NCBI GenBank assembly: GCA_034180345.1
Contig: JAXFOQ010000025.1
Coordinates: 1-14,852, forward strand
DNA from: RGIG5681 sp034180345
GTDB lineage: Bacteria > Bacillota_I > Bacilli_A > Erysipelotrichales > Erysipelotrichaceae
Length of the DNA stretch: 14,852 bases
Direction of reading: 5' to 3'
Both the position numbers and the translations under genes were made by a program. The first letter of the stretch is position 1. Each line of letters starts with the position of its first letter. Below are positions 1-7,176 of the stretch, piece after piece. A model generated the notes under the pieces. It worked only from the letters and a program-made list of their open reading frames with translations, was not told where the DNA came from and did not search any database.

Positions 1-134
1 CAGACCTCGATTTTGTTTCACACTTCCTCTAGCTCACACCTCACGATGGAAACCTTGTGCTTCACTAACACTTCGTTGATATGTACGCGTGTAAGGGACT
101 TTCACCCTCTAGTTATATGCCATGCCTAGCACAC
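1..134 (-). mobile_element. Group IIC intron, 5' end only (domain I start; cut by window edge)
   Basis: Read on the minus strand from 134 downward, the sequence starts GUGUGCUAGGCAUGG, followed by GGGUGAAAGUCCC and then a CAAGG...GAGGAAG...CGAGGUCUG series. This order matches the 5' end and early domain I of bacterial group IIC introns such as the Oceanobacillus iheyensis intron (comparison from memory). The GUGUG start gives the 5' splice site at 134/135. Such introns are ribozymes that usually carry a reverse transcriptase/maturase in domain IV; that part and the 3' end lie outside the window, so I cannot say whether the intron is complete or active. The intron has the same orientation as the gal genes and begins five bases after their terminator stem, the site preference known for class IIC. 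I read no protein here. Confidence 0.85.
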
Positions 135-161
135 AATAAAATACCGACATCAGTCGGTATT
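135..161 (-). terminator. Rho-independent terminator of the ROK-galM-galK genes
   Basis: On the minus strand a 9-bp stem AATACCGAC/GTCGGTATT (plus-strand arms 140-148 and 153-161) with a four-base loop is followed by TTATT. It starts 23 bases past the galK stop codon. The U-rich tail is short because the group II intron starts at 134. Before insertion the tail may have continued into sequence now displaced to the far side of the intron. Confidence 0.85.
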
Positions 162-184
162 ATTGTCTTAATTTTAGATATTTA

Positions 185-1462
185 TTAAATTACTTTAACG
201 CCACCTTCAGGTCTAGCTTTAAGGATGAAACAACTATCCTCACCAAAGACCTCACGCATAATTTTTAAATATCCTTCTAATTGTCCATCATGGACAATGG
301 CTTGAATTGTTCCTTCAAAACCTCCTCCATGAACTCTAGTAGCTCCTTGACACTCAAGTGCTGCTTCACTAATAGCTAAGGCAAGAGCTAAATTTTGTGT
401 CTTAAAGCGATTATTTACTGATACATTTTGTAGGTATTTAAAAGATGAGTTACCACTTTCTTTCATCAAAAATAACATCTTCTTAATATCATTTTTTCTT
501 AAAGCCTCAGCTTCTTGATCAACACGATCATTTTCATTCAAAACATGCAAGGCTCTTAAAATAGCGCGATCATTATCAAGCTTATTTCGAAGTTCTTTGA
601 TATTAGTGAATATTTTATCTTTACTACAATCACTAATGACAGCTTCATCAAAATAAGCAGCTACCTCTTTAATTTCATTAGGAATTGATGCGTATTCATC
701 GCTAAGATCAGCGTGATTTCCCTTGGTATTAACAAGCACTAAATTATAACCGTAGTCTTTAAAATTAAAATCTAATTTTTCCACAATTGGTAAATCGGGA
801 TTTTTAAAATCAATATACACAAAGCCACCAACACTAATAGCCATTTGGTCAAGTAGCCCGCAAGGTTTCATAAAATATTGATTCTCAGCTGTCTGTGCTA
901 TTTTTGCCAGTTCAATAGGAGATATTCTACCCTCATTAAATAGATGATTAAAAATTTGGGCAATTAAAATTTCAAATGAAGCACTGCTACTAATACCACT
1001 GCCCATTAAAACATTAGATTGACCAAGGCCATCAAAACCACCAATATGGTATCCCCGTTCAACAAAACCAGCCGCAATACCCCTAACCAGTGCCTCTGCC
1101 TTAAATTTTTCTTCAATTTTAATAGTAAGATCGTTAATATCAATACTATTCATTGTAAAACCCAAGGTATGATAGTTGATCATATTACTATTATTAGCCT
1201 TAACAAAGGCAATATTATCCATATTAACAGCCGCAGCAATAACCTTGCCATGTTGGTGATCGGTATGATTGCCACCAATTTCACTTCTTCCAGGAGCGCT
1301 CAACAGTGAATAATTACCATCACCATATAATTTATAGGTCTGTTCAAGTAATTTTAAATAGCGTTGTTTTTGGAAATCGACATCATCACAAACATTAATA
1401 TCAATGATGCGTTCATCTAAAGCATTACCCTTGAGTAAATTTTTAATATCTAAATAATTCAT
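185..1462 (-). CDS. galK: Galactokinase (GHMP family)
   Basis: Galactokinase phosphorylates alpha-D-galactose at C1 using ATP, the first committed Leloir step, in the cytoplasm. The 425-residue product carries the family motifs in order. The galactose signature is GRSEIGGNHTDHQ at 58-70 (Arg59 and Asp68 in the substrate-site positions). The phosphate-binding GSGISSSAS is at 154-162. CGLLDQ at 201-206 places Asp205 as the likely catalytic base. The third GHMP motif, GATRVHGGGFEGTIQA, is at 373-388. The signature differs slightly from the common GRxNLIGEHTDY form (S-E for N-L, G-N for G-E), but the key residues remain. The ATG overlaps the galM stop as ATGA (1459-1462), with an AGAGGAG ribosome site just upstream inside galM, indicating translational coupling. 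Length is slightly above the usual 380-400 residues. It is the last gene before the terminator. GalT and GalE are not in the window. Confidence 0.95.
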   Translation of the reverse strand: MNYLDIKNLLKGNALDERIIDINVCDDVDFQKQRYLKLLEQTYKLYGDGNYSLLSAPGRSEIGGNHTDHQHGKVIAAAVNMDNIAFVKANNSNMINYHTLGFTMNSIDINDLTIKIEEKFKAEALVRGIAAGFVERGYHIGGFDGLGQSNVLMGSGISSSASFEILIAQIFNHLFNEGRISPIELAKIAQTAENQYFMKPCGLLDQMAISVGGFVYIDFKNPDLPIVEKLDFNFKDYGYNLVLVNTKGNHADLSDEYASIPNEIKEVAAYFDEAVISDCSKDKIFTNIKELRNKLDNDRAILRALHVLNENDRVDQEAEALRKNDIKKMLFLMKESGNSSFKYLQNVSVNNRFKTQNLALALAISEAALECQGATRVHGGGFEGTIQAIVHDGQLEGYLKIMREVFGEDSCFILKARPEGGVKVI

Positions 1463-2442
1463 CTTATCTCCTCTAACCGATATTTAATGAAATGCTTTAT
1501 AACCTCATTCTTATTAATAATCGGTTTTTTAAATAATTGATAGTTTATAGCATTAGGAAAATATTGACATTCAAAACATAGCCCGCTTTGAGGATACTTT
1601 AAATAATTGCCACTATATAGATGCATATCAGGTAAATCACTGCTAATGGTCAATTGTAAATCACGACCCTTGAATATTGCGCGTAAATCACAATCGTGAT
1701 CTTCAAAAAGATAATTATGATCATATCCTTTCGCAAGCACAATATCAGGATCACCAGCGTCAAATACCTCGGAAATCAATTTCATATCAGTAAAATCAAA
1801 GGCTGTACCCTTAACATTTTTAATTATCGGCATTGATAGACCATTGCTATCTACTGGTGCAAATTGATGACTGTCAATAAATAACTGATGATTAAAAATA
1901 TCAGGATCATTATTAAGATTGAAATAACTATGATTGGTAATATTTAAGATTGTTTTCTGATCGGAAATAGCCTCTATTCCATACCATAAACCCTCATCAT
2001 CCAGTTTGTAAGAAATGTTTAGATCAACATCACCAGGATAACCTTCTTCAAGATTATACGAATGATAAGACAACACCAGCTCGTCTTTCTTATGACTTAG
2101 AACTTTAAACTTCTGCATCATAAAACCCTTTAAACCACCATGTAATGAATTGGGACCATTATTAATAGGTGCTGAATATTCTTTTCCATCAATGAAATAT
2201 TTACCCAAGGCAATGCGATTTGCACACCTTCCAACAGTCGCTCCGCGTGCTTCACCAATATTTTCAAAATACTGTTGGACATCAGGATAATTTAAGACAA
2301 TATTGCGTTTTAAAGGCTTATAAATAAAACTTACCAGTGTAGCTCCAAAATCTGAAATTTCGACACTAAAATAATCATTTTCCAATATATATAGAAAATA
2401 ATCTGTATTTTGAAGCCTGCCAAAAGATAATTTATCACTCAT
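1459..2442 (-). CDS. galM: Aldose 1-epimerase (galactose mutarotase)
   Basis: GalM interconverts the beta and alpha anomers of galactose or glucose so that GalK receives the alpha form. The 327-residue protein has the expected mutarotase motifs. GATVGRCANRI at 67-77 includes the substrate Arg76. NSLHGG at 98-103 contains His101. NHSYFNL at 170-176 gives His171 as the likely general acid. GYDHNY at 239-244 contains substrate Asp241. CFECQYFPNAIN at 289-300 gives Glu291 as the likely general base. Length is normal for the family and no signal peptide is seen, so it is cytoplasmic. It starts 12 bases after the ROK kinase stop with only a weak ribosome site (GATGAGAAT), so translation may depend on the upstream gene. 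Its stop overlaps the galK start by four bases. Confidence 0.94.
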   Translation of the reverse strand: MSDKLSFGRLQNTDYFLYILENDYFSVEISDFGATLVSFIYKPLKRNIVLNYPDVQQYFENIGEARGATVGRCANRIALGKYFIDGKEYSAPINNGPNSLHGGLKGFMMQKFKVLSHKKDELVLSYHSYNLEEGYPGDVDLNISYKLDDEGLWYGIEAISDQKTILNITNHSYFNLNNDPDIFNHQLFIDSHQFAPVDSNGLSMPIIKNVKGTAFDFTDMKLISEVFDAGDPDIVLAKGYDHNYLFEDHDCDLRAIFKGRDLQLTISSDLPDMHLYSGNYLKYPQSGLCFECQYFPNAINYQLFKKPIINKNEVIKHFIKYRLEEIR

Positions 2443-2454
2443 AAATTATTCTCA

Positions 2455-3342
2455 TCATTTTAATAGTGATTTACAAAGTAAGGCCGCACCCAATGCACCT
2501 GGTTCTTTGATTTCTGTGTTTAAAATCTCAATATCACGCATACCTACATGAACTTTCTCATAATAGGATTTTTTAAGTTTATCAAAATAAACATCCGAAG
2601 CCTTAGAACAACCTCCGCCAATCACAAAACAATCAGGATCACACACATGGGCAATAGCACTCATCATAATCGCCATATCCTCAACCATTTTATCAACAAT
2701 CATAAGGGCTTTTTCATCACCAAGGCGCGCTTGATCAAAAACATCCTTAGCACAACTTCCGATATTATATTTAACACCTTCTTTGCCGATAGCAGTACCG
2801 CTGGCTAAATTTTCAACTGCACCCTTATTAAGACAGTTGAAGGTATCGCCGTTGCGATCAACAATAATATTGGCAATCTCACCCGCATAACCATGTCGAC
2901 CACTTAAAATCTTACCATCGATAACCAAAACACCACCAATACCTGTACTGTGAGTAAAATAATAAACAATATGATGATTCTTACCAGCACCGATAAGCGC
3001 CTCAGCAAGACCTGCAACATTGGCATCGTTATCTACAAACGTTGGAATATGATACCTTTCTTCAAAGGTTTTAGCCAAAGGAAATTCTTTAAAACCAATT
3101 AAATTTGTCGATATTTGCATTACCCCATCAACAATTGGGCCCGGAGCCCCAATTCCTATCCCCTTTGCTTGGTCATAACCATCAATTGATTCAATCATTT
3201 GATAGAGATTATTCAAAACATATTCTCGACCCTCTTGGGCATAAGATGGACTTAATCTCTCTGCTAAAATATTATTATCTTCATCAATCAAAATCACTCT
3301 GACATTAGTTCCGCCTAAGTCTATTCCAATATAATTTGCCAT
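2455..3342 (-). CDS. ROK-family sugar kinase lacking the zinc motif
   Basis: A 295-residue cytoplasmic kinase of the ROK (repressor, ORF, kinase) family, of single-domain kinase length with no N-terminal DNA-binding helix-turn-helix, so it should be an enzyme and not a repressor. Visible motifs are the phosphate loop DLGGTNVR (8-15), GIGAPGPI (63-70), the catalytic VDNDAN (103-108, Asp106 as base), the sugar-binding Glu155 in AGEIAN, and the second phosphate motif VIGGG (240-244). The family zinc site (CxCGxxGCxE plus a His in GExGH) is degenerate: only Cys170 and Glu177 remain, and the GH pair is Ala157-Asn158. A GGAGGT ribosome site precedes the ATG. It lies between the mgl importer genes and galM-galK. 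Likely substrates are glucose or a related hexose such as an N-acetylhexosamine; the exact substrate cannot be read from the sequence. Confidence 0.85.
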   Translation of the reverse strand: MANYIGIDLGGTNVRVILIDEDNNILAERLSPSYAQEGREYVLNNLYQMIESIDGYDQAKGIGIGAPGPIVDGVMQISTNLIGFKEFPLAKTFEERYHIPTFVDNDANVAGLAEALIGAGKNHHIVYYFTHSTGIGGVLVIDGKILSGRHGYAGEIANIIVDRNGDTFNCLNKGAVENLASGTAIGKEGVKYNIGSCAKDVFDQARLGDEKALMIVDKMVEDMAIMMSAIAHVCDPDCFVIGGGCSKASDVYFDKLKKSYYEKVHVGMRDIEILNTEIKEPGALGAALLCKSLLK

Positions 3343-3385
3343 ATTACCTCCATATAAATTATGTTATTAATTATTATATACCATA

Positions 3386-3409
3386 AAATCTTAGCTAAAG
3401 CTAAGATTT
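3386..3409 (-). terminator. Hairpin after mglC (weak terminator or processing site)
   Basis: A perfect inverted repeat AAATCTTAGCT/AGCTAAGATTT begins 14 bases past the mglC stop. It can form a 10-bp stem with a four-base loop. On the minus strand it is followed by only a short U-rich tail (TTATGG), so termination is probably partial. TATAAT occurs about 30 bases upstream of the ROK gene's ribosome site, but I see no good -35 partner. The ROK-galM-galK genes may therefore be reached by readthrough from the mgl promoter. Confidence 0.6.
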
Positions 3410-3422
3410 ATTTTAATATTAA

Positions 3423-4454
3423 TTATTTTTTACGAGTATATTTTTTAATATCCAATGCTACTGCTACAATAATTACTACACCCTGTGCCACAAATTGCCA
3501 GCTTGGGTTAATTCCTAGGTATTGCATTGAAGTTTTTAATAATTCATATACTAATACACCTGATAAAATTCCTCTAATTTTACCAATACCACCAGAGGTA
3601 CTAACACCACCAATAGTACAGGCTGCAATAGCCTCTAATTCATAACCTGTTCCAAGATTAACTGAAGCTCCACCAGCACGTCCACCTAATAAAAATCCAG
3701 CGATACCATAAAGCAAACCAGCTAAAGCGTATATTCTAATTAAGACAAAGCTAACATTGACACCTGATACTTCGGCAGCAATTTCATTGCCACCAATCGC
3801 ATACATATATTTACCGTGTCTGGTCATATTATATAAAAACCACATAATTGAACCAATGATTAGTGCGATTAAAAATAAATAAGAAAACTTAAATTGAAAA
3901 ATCTCAAAGAAATAACCGTTAGAAATATTAGTGTACTCATTCATTAAACCACCAATGGGCATTGAACCTGAATAAACTTGATTGGCACCATAGACAATAG
4001 TTTGCATACCTAAGGTCGCAAGAAATGGTGGGACATGAAATTTTGAAATTACAATTCCATTAATCAAACCAAACAGCATACAGACTGTAACCACCAATAA
4101 GAAGACAATCACAACCTTCAACATCGGATTGCCAATTAGGAAACTCGTAGTCCATTTATCCATCAATGGAAAACGATCAGCATAATCGGCTCGTTGTAAC
4201 ATAGTAGCGGCAATAACACCGCTAAGACCTGCCAAACGACCAGCACTTAAGTCTGTTCCTCTAGTAATTAATGCCCCAGATACCCCTAAGGCCATAATAA
4301 ATCTAACCGACACATTCATAACGATGTTACTAAAATTAGATCCAGCAAAAAAGTTAGCCTTTGTTAAAGAAGTATAGGTAACTAAAATAACCAAAAAAAT
4401 GATGATCGCATTATCAGTCAATACTTTCTTTAAATTAATTGATTTAGTATTCAT
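3423..4454 (-). CDS. mglC: Galactose/methylgalactoside ABC transporter permease
   Basis: MglC forms the membrane channel of the galactose/glucose importer and pairs with MglA and MglB. The 343-residue protein is strongly hydrophobic with roughly eight to ten predicted membrane segments (for example 13-28, 46-62, 112-136, 143-160, 191-208, 235-256, 296-308, 321-334). It carries the BPD_transp_2 family sequences RGTDLSAGRLAGLSG (65-79) and GGNEIAAEVSGV (221-232). The second is the cytoplasmic loop expected to contact the ATPase. GGVSTSGGIG (282-291) is also typical of the sugar permeases. The ATG follows mglA by 15 bases and has a GGGGGA ribosome site. Length is normal for MglC. The ribose-type permease RbsC is a relative, but the paired binding protein argues for galactose. 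Confidence 0.92.
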   Translation of the reverse strand: MNTKSINLKKVLTDNAIIIFLVILVTYTSLTKANFFAGSNFSNIVMNVSVRFIMALGVSGALITRGTDLSAGRLAGLSGVIAATMLQRADYADRFPLMDKWTTSFLIGNPMLKVVIVFLLVVTVCMLFGLINGIVISKFHVPPFLATLGMQTIVYGANQVYSGSMPIGGLMNEYTNISNGYFFEIFQFKFSYLFLIALIIGSIMWFLYNMTRHGKYMYAIGGNEIAAEVSGVNVSFVLIRIYALAGLLYGIAGFLLGGRAGGASVNLGTGYELEAIAACTIGGVSTSGGIGKIRGILSGVLVYELLKTSMQYLGINPSWQFVAQGVVIIVAVALDIKKYTRKK

Positions 4455-4469
4455 TTAATTAATCCCCCT

Positions 4470-5981
4470 TTACATATACATTGTTGCATATTCCATTATT
4501 TGTTCCTGAGTTGCGTTTTTAGCATCAATAGTTGCTGTTACACGACCCTCACACATAACCATAACCCGATCGCTCATACCTAATAATTCTGGCATTTCAC
4601 TAGAAATCATAATAATTGATTTACCCTGCTTAACAAGGTCGGCAATAATCGTATATATTTCATATTTAGCGCCAACATCAATACCCCTGGTTGGTTCATC
4701 CAAAATTAAGACATCAGGATTATTAGCCAACCATCGAGCAATAATAACCTTTTGTTGGTTACCTCCAGATAGAGTTTGAATTTGTGTTTTATCATTAGGT
4801 GTCTTGATTGAAAGTTTTGCGATACTCTCCTTGGCTAAATTAAATATTTTCTTATTATTTAACATTACCTTATGTTTAACAAACTTATCTAATGAGGATA
4901 CCGCCACATTATCCCTAATACTCAATACTCCAAAAATACCACTAGAACGACGATCTTCTGTCAATAAGGCAATACCTTCAACAATCGCATCTTTGGGTCT
5001 GGTAATTTTTAAGGGGTGATTTTTATATTTTATAGTTCCAGAAATAATTTCCCTAATACCAAACAGTGCCTCAAATAATTCTGTGCGTTGTGCACCAACT
5101 AAGCCACCAATACCTAGTATCTCACCCTTGCGCAAATTAAAGCTTACATTCTTAAATGACTTGGGATTTACACTGGTAAAATTCTCAACTTCTAAAACCA
5201 CATCACCAGGATTACTTTCCCTAGCAGGAAAACGATTAACAAGTTCTCTACCAACCATCTTTTTAATAATTATATCGGTAGTAAGTTCCTTGGCTTCCCA
5301 TGTGCCAACATAGGTACCATCACGCATTATCGTTACATCATCACTAATTTTTAAAATTTCTTCCATCTTATGTGAAATATAAATAATTGAACAACCGCGT
5401 TTTTTTAGTCTTTCAATTATTTCAAACAAATTATTTACCTCATTTTCGGTAAGTGATGAAGTAGGTTCATCCATAATAATAACTTTAGCATTAACTGAAA
5501 CTGCCTTGGCTATTTCCACTAATTGCATTTGTGAAACAGATAAATTCCTAAGCAACATCTTAGGGTCGAAGCCTTCAAGATTAACTTGTTTCAATATTTC
5601 TTTAGCTTCATTATTCATCTTATTATGATCAACAAATTTAATAGGTCCAATCTGTTTAGTTGGGAAACGACCATTAAAAATATTTTCAGCAATAGAACGA
5701 TCCAAAATTGGTTGTAATTCCTGATGAACCATAGCAATCCCACGTGTTAGAGCATCATGCGCATTTTTTACATTCAAAGTATCGCCATTAAAAAGTACTT
5801 CCCCTTCATCTTTTTGATAAATACCGAACAGGCATTTCATCAATGTACTCTTACCAGCGCCATTTTCTCCCATCAGTGCATGAACACTGGCGGGCTTAAC
5901 CATCAACGATACATGATCTAAAGCTTTAACACCTGGAAAACTTTTACAAATGTCTTTCATTTCCAAAATATATTCGCTCAT
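4470..5981 (-). CDS. mglA: Galactose/methylgalactoside ABC transporter ATP-binding protein
   Basis: MglA supplies ATP hydrolysis for the importer and has the tandem nucleotide-binding domains usual for monosaccharide transporters. In the 503-residue form, domain 1 has Walker A GENGAGKST (38-46), signature LSVSQ (147-151), Walker B IIMDEPTSS and an ISHK switch. Domain 2 has the usual degenerate P-loop GLVGAQRTE (293-301), then LSGGNQQ (404-410) and LDEPTRGID (427-435), with ISSEMPE in place of a switch histidine. I place the start at the ATG at 5979-5981, preceded at good spacing by AAGGAAGGAC. An in-frame ATG at 6021-6023 would add 14 residues, but it sits in the loop of a stable hairpin, lacks a well-spaced ribosome site, and the extension (MIAKPLLKEKGRTN) is not family-like. 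The length of about 500 residues is standard. Confidence 0.93.
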   Translation of the reverse strand: MSEYILEMKDICKSFPGVKALDHVSLMVKPASVHALMGENGAGKSTLMKCLFGIYQKDEGEVLFNGDTLNVKNAHDALTRGIAMVHQELQPILDRSIAENIFNGRFPTKQIGPIKFVDHNKMNNEAKEILKQVNLEGFDPKMLLRNLSVSQMQLVEIAKAVSVNAKVIIMDEPTSSLTENEVNNLFEIIERLKKRGCSIIYISHKMEEILKISDDVTIMRDGTYVGTWEAKELTTDIIIKKMVGRELVNRFPARESNPGDVVLEVENFTSVNPKSFKNVSFNLRKGEILGIGGLVGAQRTELFEALFGIREIISGTIKYKNHPLKITRPKDAIVEGIALLTEDRRSSGIFGVLSIRDNVAVSSLDKFVKHKVMLNNKKIFNLAKESIAKLSIKTPNDKTQIQTLSGGNQQKVIIARWLANNPDVLILDEPTRGIDVGAKYEIYTIIADLVKQGKSIIMISSEMPELLGMSDRVMVMCEGRVTATIDAKNATQEQIMEYATMYM

Positions 5982-6006
5982 ATTCGTCCTTCCTTTTTCT
6001 TTTAAT

Positions 6007-6040
6007 AAAGGTTTAGCAATCATCAGATCACTAAACCTTT
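6007..6040 (-). promoter_or_regulatory. Intercistronic hairpin between mglB and mglA
   Basis: A perfect 10-bp inverted repeat, AAAGGTTTAG and CTAAACCTTT, flanks a 14-base loop. There is no U-run after it, so it is not a standard terminator. It lies 41 bases past the mglB stop and ends about 25 bases before the chosen mglA start. Its likely role, by analogy with other binding-protein operons, is to protect the 3' end of mglB mRNA or slow readthrough, so that more MglB than MglAC is made. The loop holds an in-frame ATG that would be hard to use while folded. Confidence 0.7.
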
Positions 6041-6080
6041 TAAATTAATTATAAATTGTCAATAAGTATTTAATAATCGA

Positions 6081-7082
6081 TTATTGAGCTTCTTTAACGA
6101 CCTTAACATAGTCAATCCAATTATAAAGATCAATCTTTTCGCCATTAACAGCATTAATAGCTAAATCAGCAGCCTTGTGTGATTGGTTAATGTGGTCATT
6201 TAATACTGTACCAGTAAATTCACCCTTCTTAACTAAGTCTTTAACTTCACTAAGAGCATCAACACCAACTAAGTAAATATCTTTTCCAACAGTTCTGCCA
6301 GCAGCCTTGATTGCTTGAAGGGCACCTAATGCCATACCGTCATTATTACAGAAAATAACTTCAATTTTATCACCAAATTGTGTTAAAGCATCAGCAGCGA
6401 TTTCTTGACCGCGTTTTTGGTCCCAATCACCACGATTTTCTAATAATTTTTCAACTTTTAAACCAGATTTTTCAGTATATTGTGAAATTGAAAATTCTGT
6501 ACGATATTTAGCATCAACATTTTCAGGATCGCCCATAATCATTACATATGATAATGTTCCATCACCATTGATATCGCCCTTGTTAGGTAAATCAGCGATA
6601 ATTTCACCTTGGTATTTACCAGATTGACGAGCATCAGCACCTACATAAGACATTTTGCCTTCAAATTCACTACCAACGATTGATTTCATATCAGCTTCAG
6701 ATGGTTCACGATTAATGAAAATAGTAGGAATTTTAGCTGCTTTAACTTTTTCAATAATACTTAAAGCACCCGATGATTGCACTAAATTAAGAATTAATAC
6801 ATCAACACCTTGTGAAATAAAGTTATCAATTTGAACTGTTTGTTCAGCTTGGTCATTCTTACCATCGGCAATAGTAACCTTATATTCTACTTGATCAGTG
6901 TTTTTAGATTTAAAATAATTTTCCAATTCTTCACGATATAAAGTCATGAAATTATCATCAAACTTATAAATCGCCACACCGACATTAACTACTTTTTTCT
7001 CACTTGGAGTTGCTGGCTTATTACAAGCAACAAGAGAAAGCATAATGACAATAGCTGTCAAGATAGATAAAAATTTTTTCAT
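6081..7082 (-). CDS. mglB: Galactose/glucose-binding lipoprotein of the ABC importer
   Basis: MglB captures galactose or glucose outside the membrane and delivers it to MglC. The 333-residue precursor has a signal peptide with lipobox LVAC (17-20), so Cys20 should be lipidated. The rest aligns closely with E. coli MglB (from memory). IYKFDDNFM supplies Asp43 and Phe45, LNLV supplies Asn99, and the Asp190 and Arg194 region, Trp220, Asn247 (NND), Asp275 (GVDA) and Asn295 (LND) fill the sugar-contact positions. The position of E. coli His152 is Asn188 here. An EF-hand-like calcium loop, DINGDGTLS (170-178), with Glu241 as the distant ligand, is retained. A strong AGGAGG ribosome site lies directly upstream. 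It is the first gene of the mgl transcription unit, under a promoter with a cre operator. Confidence 0.94.
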   Translation of the reverse strand: MKKFLSILTAIVIMLSLVACNKPATPSEKKVVNVGVAIYKFDDNFMTLYREELENYFKSKNTDQVEYKVTIADGKNDQAEQTVQIDNFISQGVDVLILNLVQSSGALSIIEKVKAAKIPTIFINREPSEADMKSIVGSEFEGKMSYVGADARQSGKYQGEIIADLPNKGDINGDGTLSYVMIMGDPENVDAKYRTEFSISQYTEKSGLKVEKLLENRGDWDQKRGQEIAADALTQFGDKIEVIFCNNDGMALGALQAIKAAGRTVGKDIYLVGVDALSEVKDLVKKGEFTGTVLNDHINQSHKAADLAINAVNGEKIDLYNWIDYVKVVKEAQ

Positions 7083-7111
7083 ATTTCCTCCTATATTTTT
7101 TACCTGACTTA

Positions 7112-7140
7112 ATTATATTGAAATTTGAAAGCGATTACAA
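7112..7140 (-). promoter_or_regulatory. Sigma-A-type promoter of mglBAC
   Basis: On the minus strand a -35 element TTGTAA (7135-7140; four of six consensus bases) is separated by exactly 17 bases from a perfect -10 TATAAT (7112-7117). Transcription would start near 7105, giving a leader of about 20 bases that contains the mglB ribosome site. Confidence 0.75.
7125..7140. promoter_or_regulatory. cre site (CcpA operator) over the mglB -35 element
   Basis: TTGAAAGCGATTACAA fits the consensus WTGNAANCGNWWNCAW at every defined position. It covers the -35 hexamer and most of the spacer of the mglB promoter, a position at which bound CcpA with HPr-Ser-P would block RNA polymerase. A galactose-responsive LacI/GalR-family repressor could bind a similar core, but no such regulator gene is in the window. 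Confidence 0.8.
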
Positions 7141-7150
7141 TAATAATGCC

Positions 7151-7176
7151 AAATAAAAAATAATTATTTTTTATTT
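7151..7176. repeat. Perfect 26-bp A/T-only palindrome
   Basis: The two 13-base halves, AAATAAAAAATAA and TTATTTTTTATTT, are exact reverse complements without a spacer. The repeat covers the stop codon of the zinc-ribbon gene (7171-7173) and ends 11 bases upstream of the mglB -35 element. With no G or C it would make a weak RNA hairpin. It could mark a weak terminator, an upstream A/T-rich promoter element or a protein-binding site. Confidence 0.5.

Noticed and set aside
1..134. Left end as an rRNA or other stable RNA gene
   Set aside because: On the minus strand the order GUGUG...GGGUGAAAGUCCC...GAGGAAG fits group IIC intron domain I, and the junction lies just behind a terminator as expected for that class.
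2455..3342. ROK protein as a transcriptional repressor (NagC/XylR type)
   Set aside because: There is no N-terminal helix-turn-helix; the phosphate loop starts at residue 8, which fits a kinase.
1019..3645. Plus-strand open frames of about 65-96 codons at 1019-1309, 2548-2808, 3105-3302 and 3361-3645
   Set aside because: They lie almost wholly opposite galK, the ROK kinase or mglC, have no recognisable domains or ribosome sites, and are explained by antisense of real genes.
4804..5313. Plus-strand open frames at 4804-5019 and 5083-5313
   Set aside because: They are antisense to conserved ATPase-domain sequence of mglA and show no protein features of their own.
5982..6023. Longer mglA start at the ATG at 6021-6023 (517 residues)
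   Set aside because: That ATG is inside a hairpin loop and lacks a well-spaced ribosome site. The ATG at 5979-5981 has a strong AAGGAAGGAC site and gives a family-like N-terminus.
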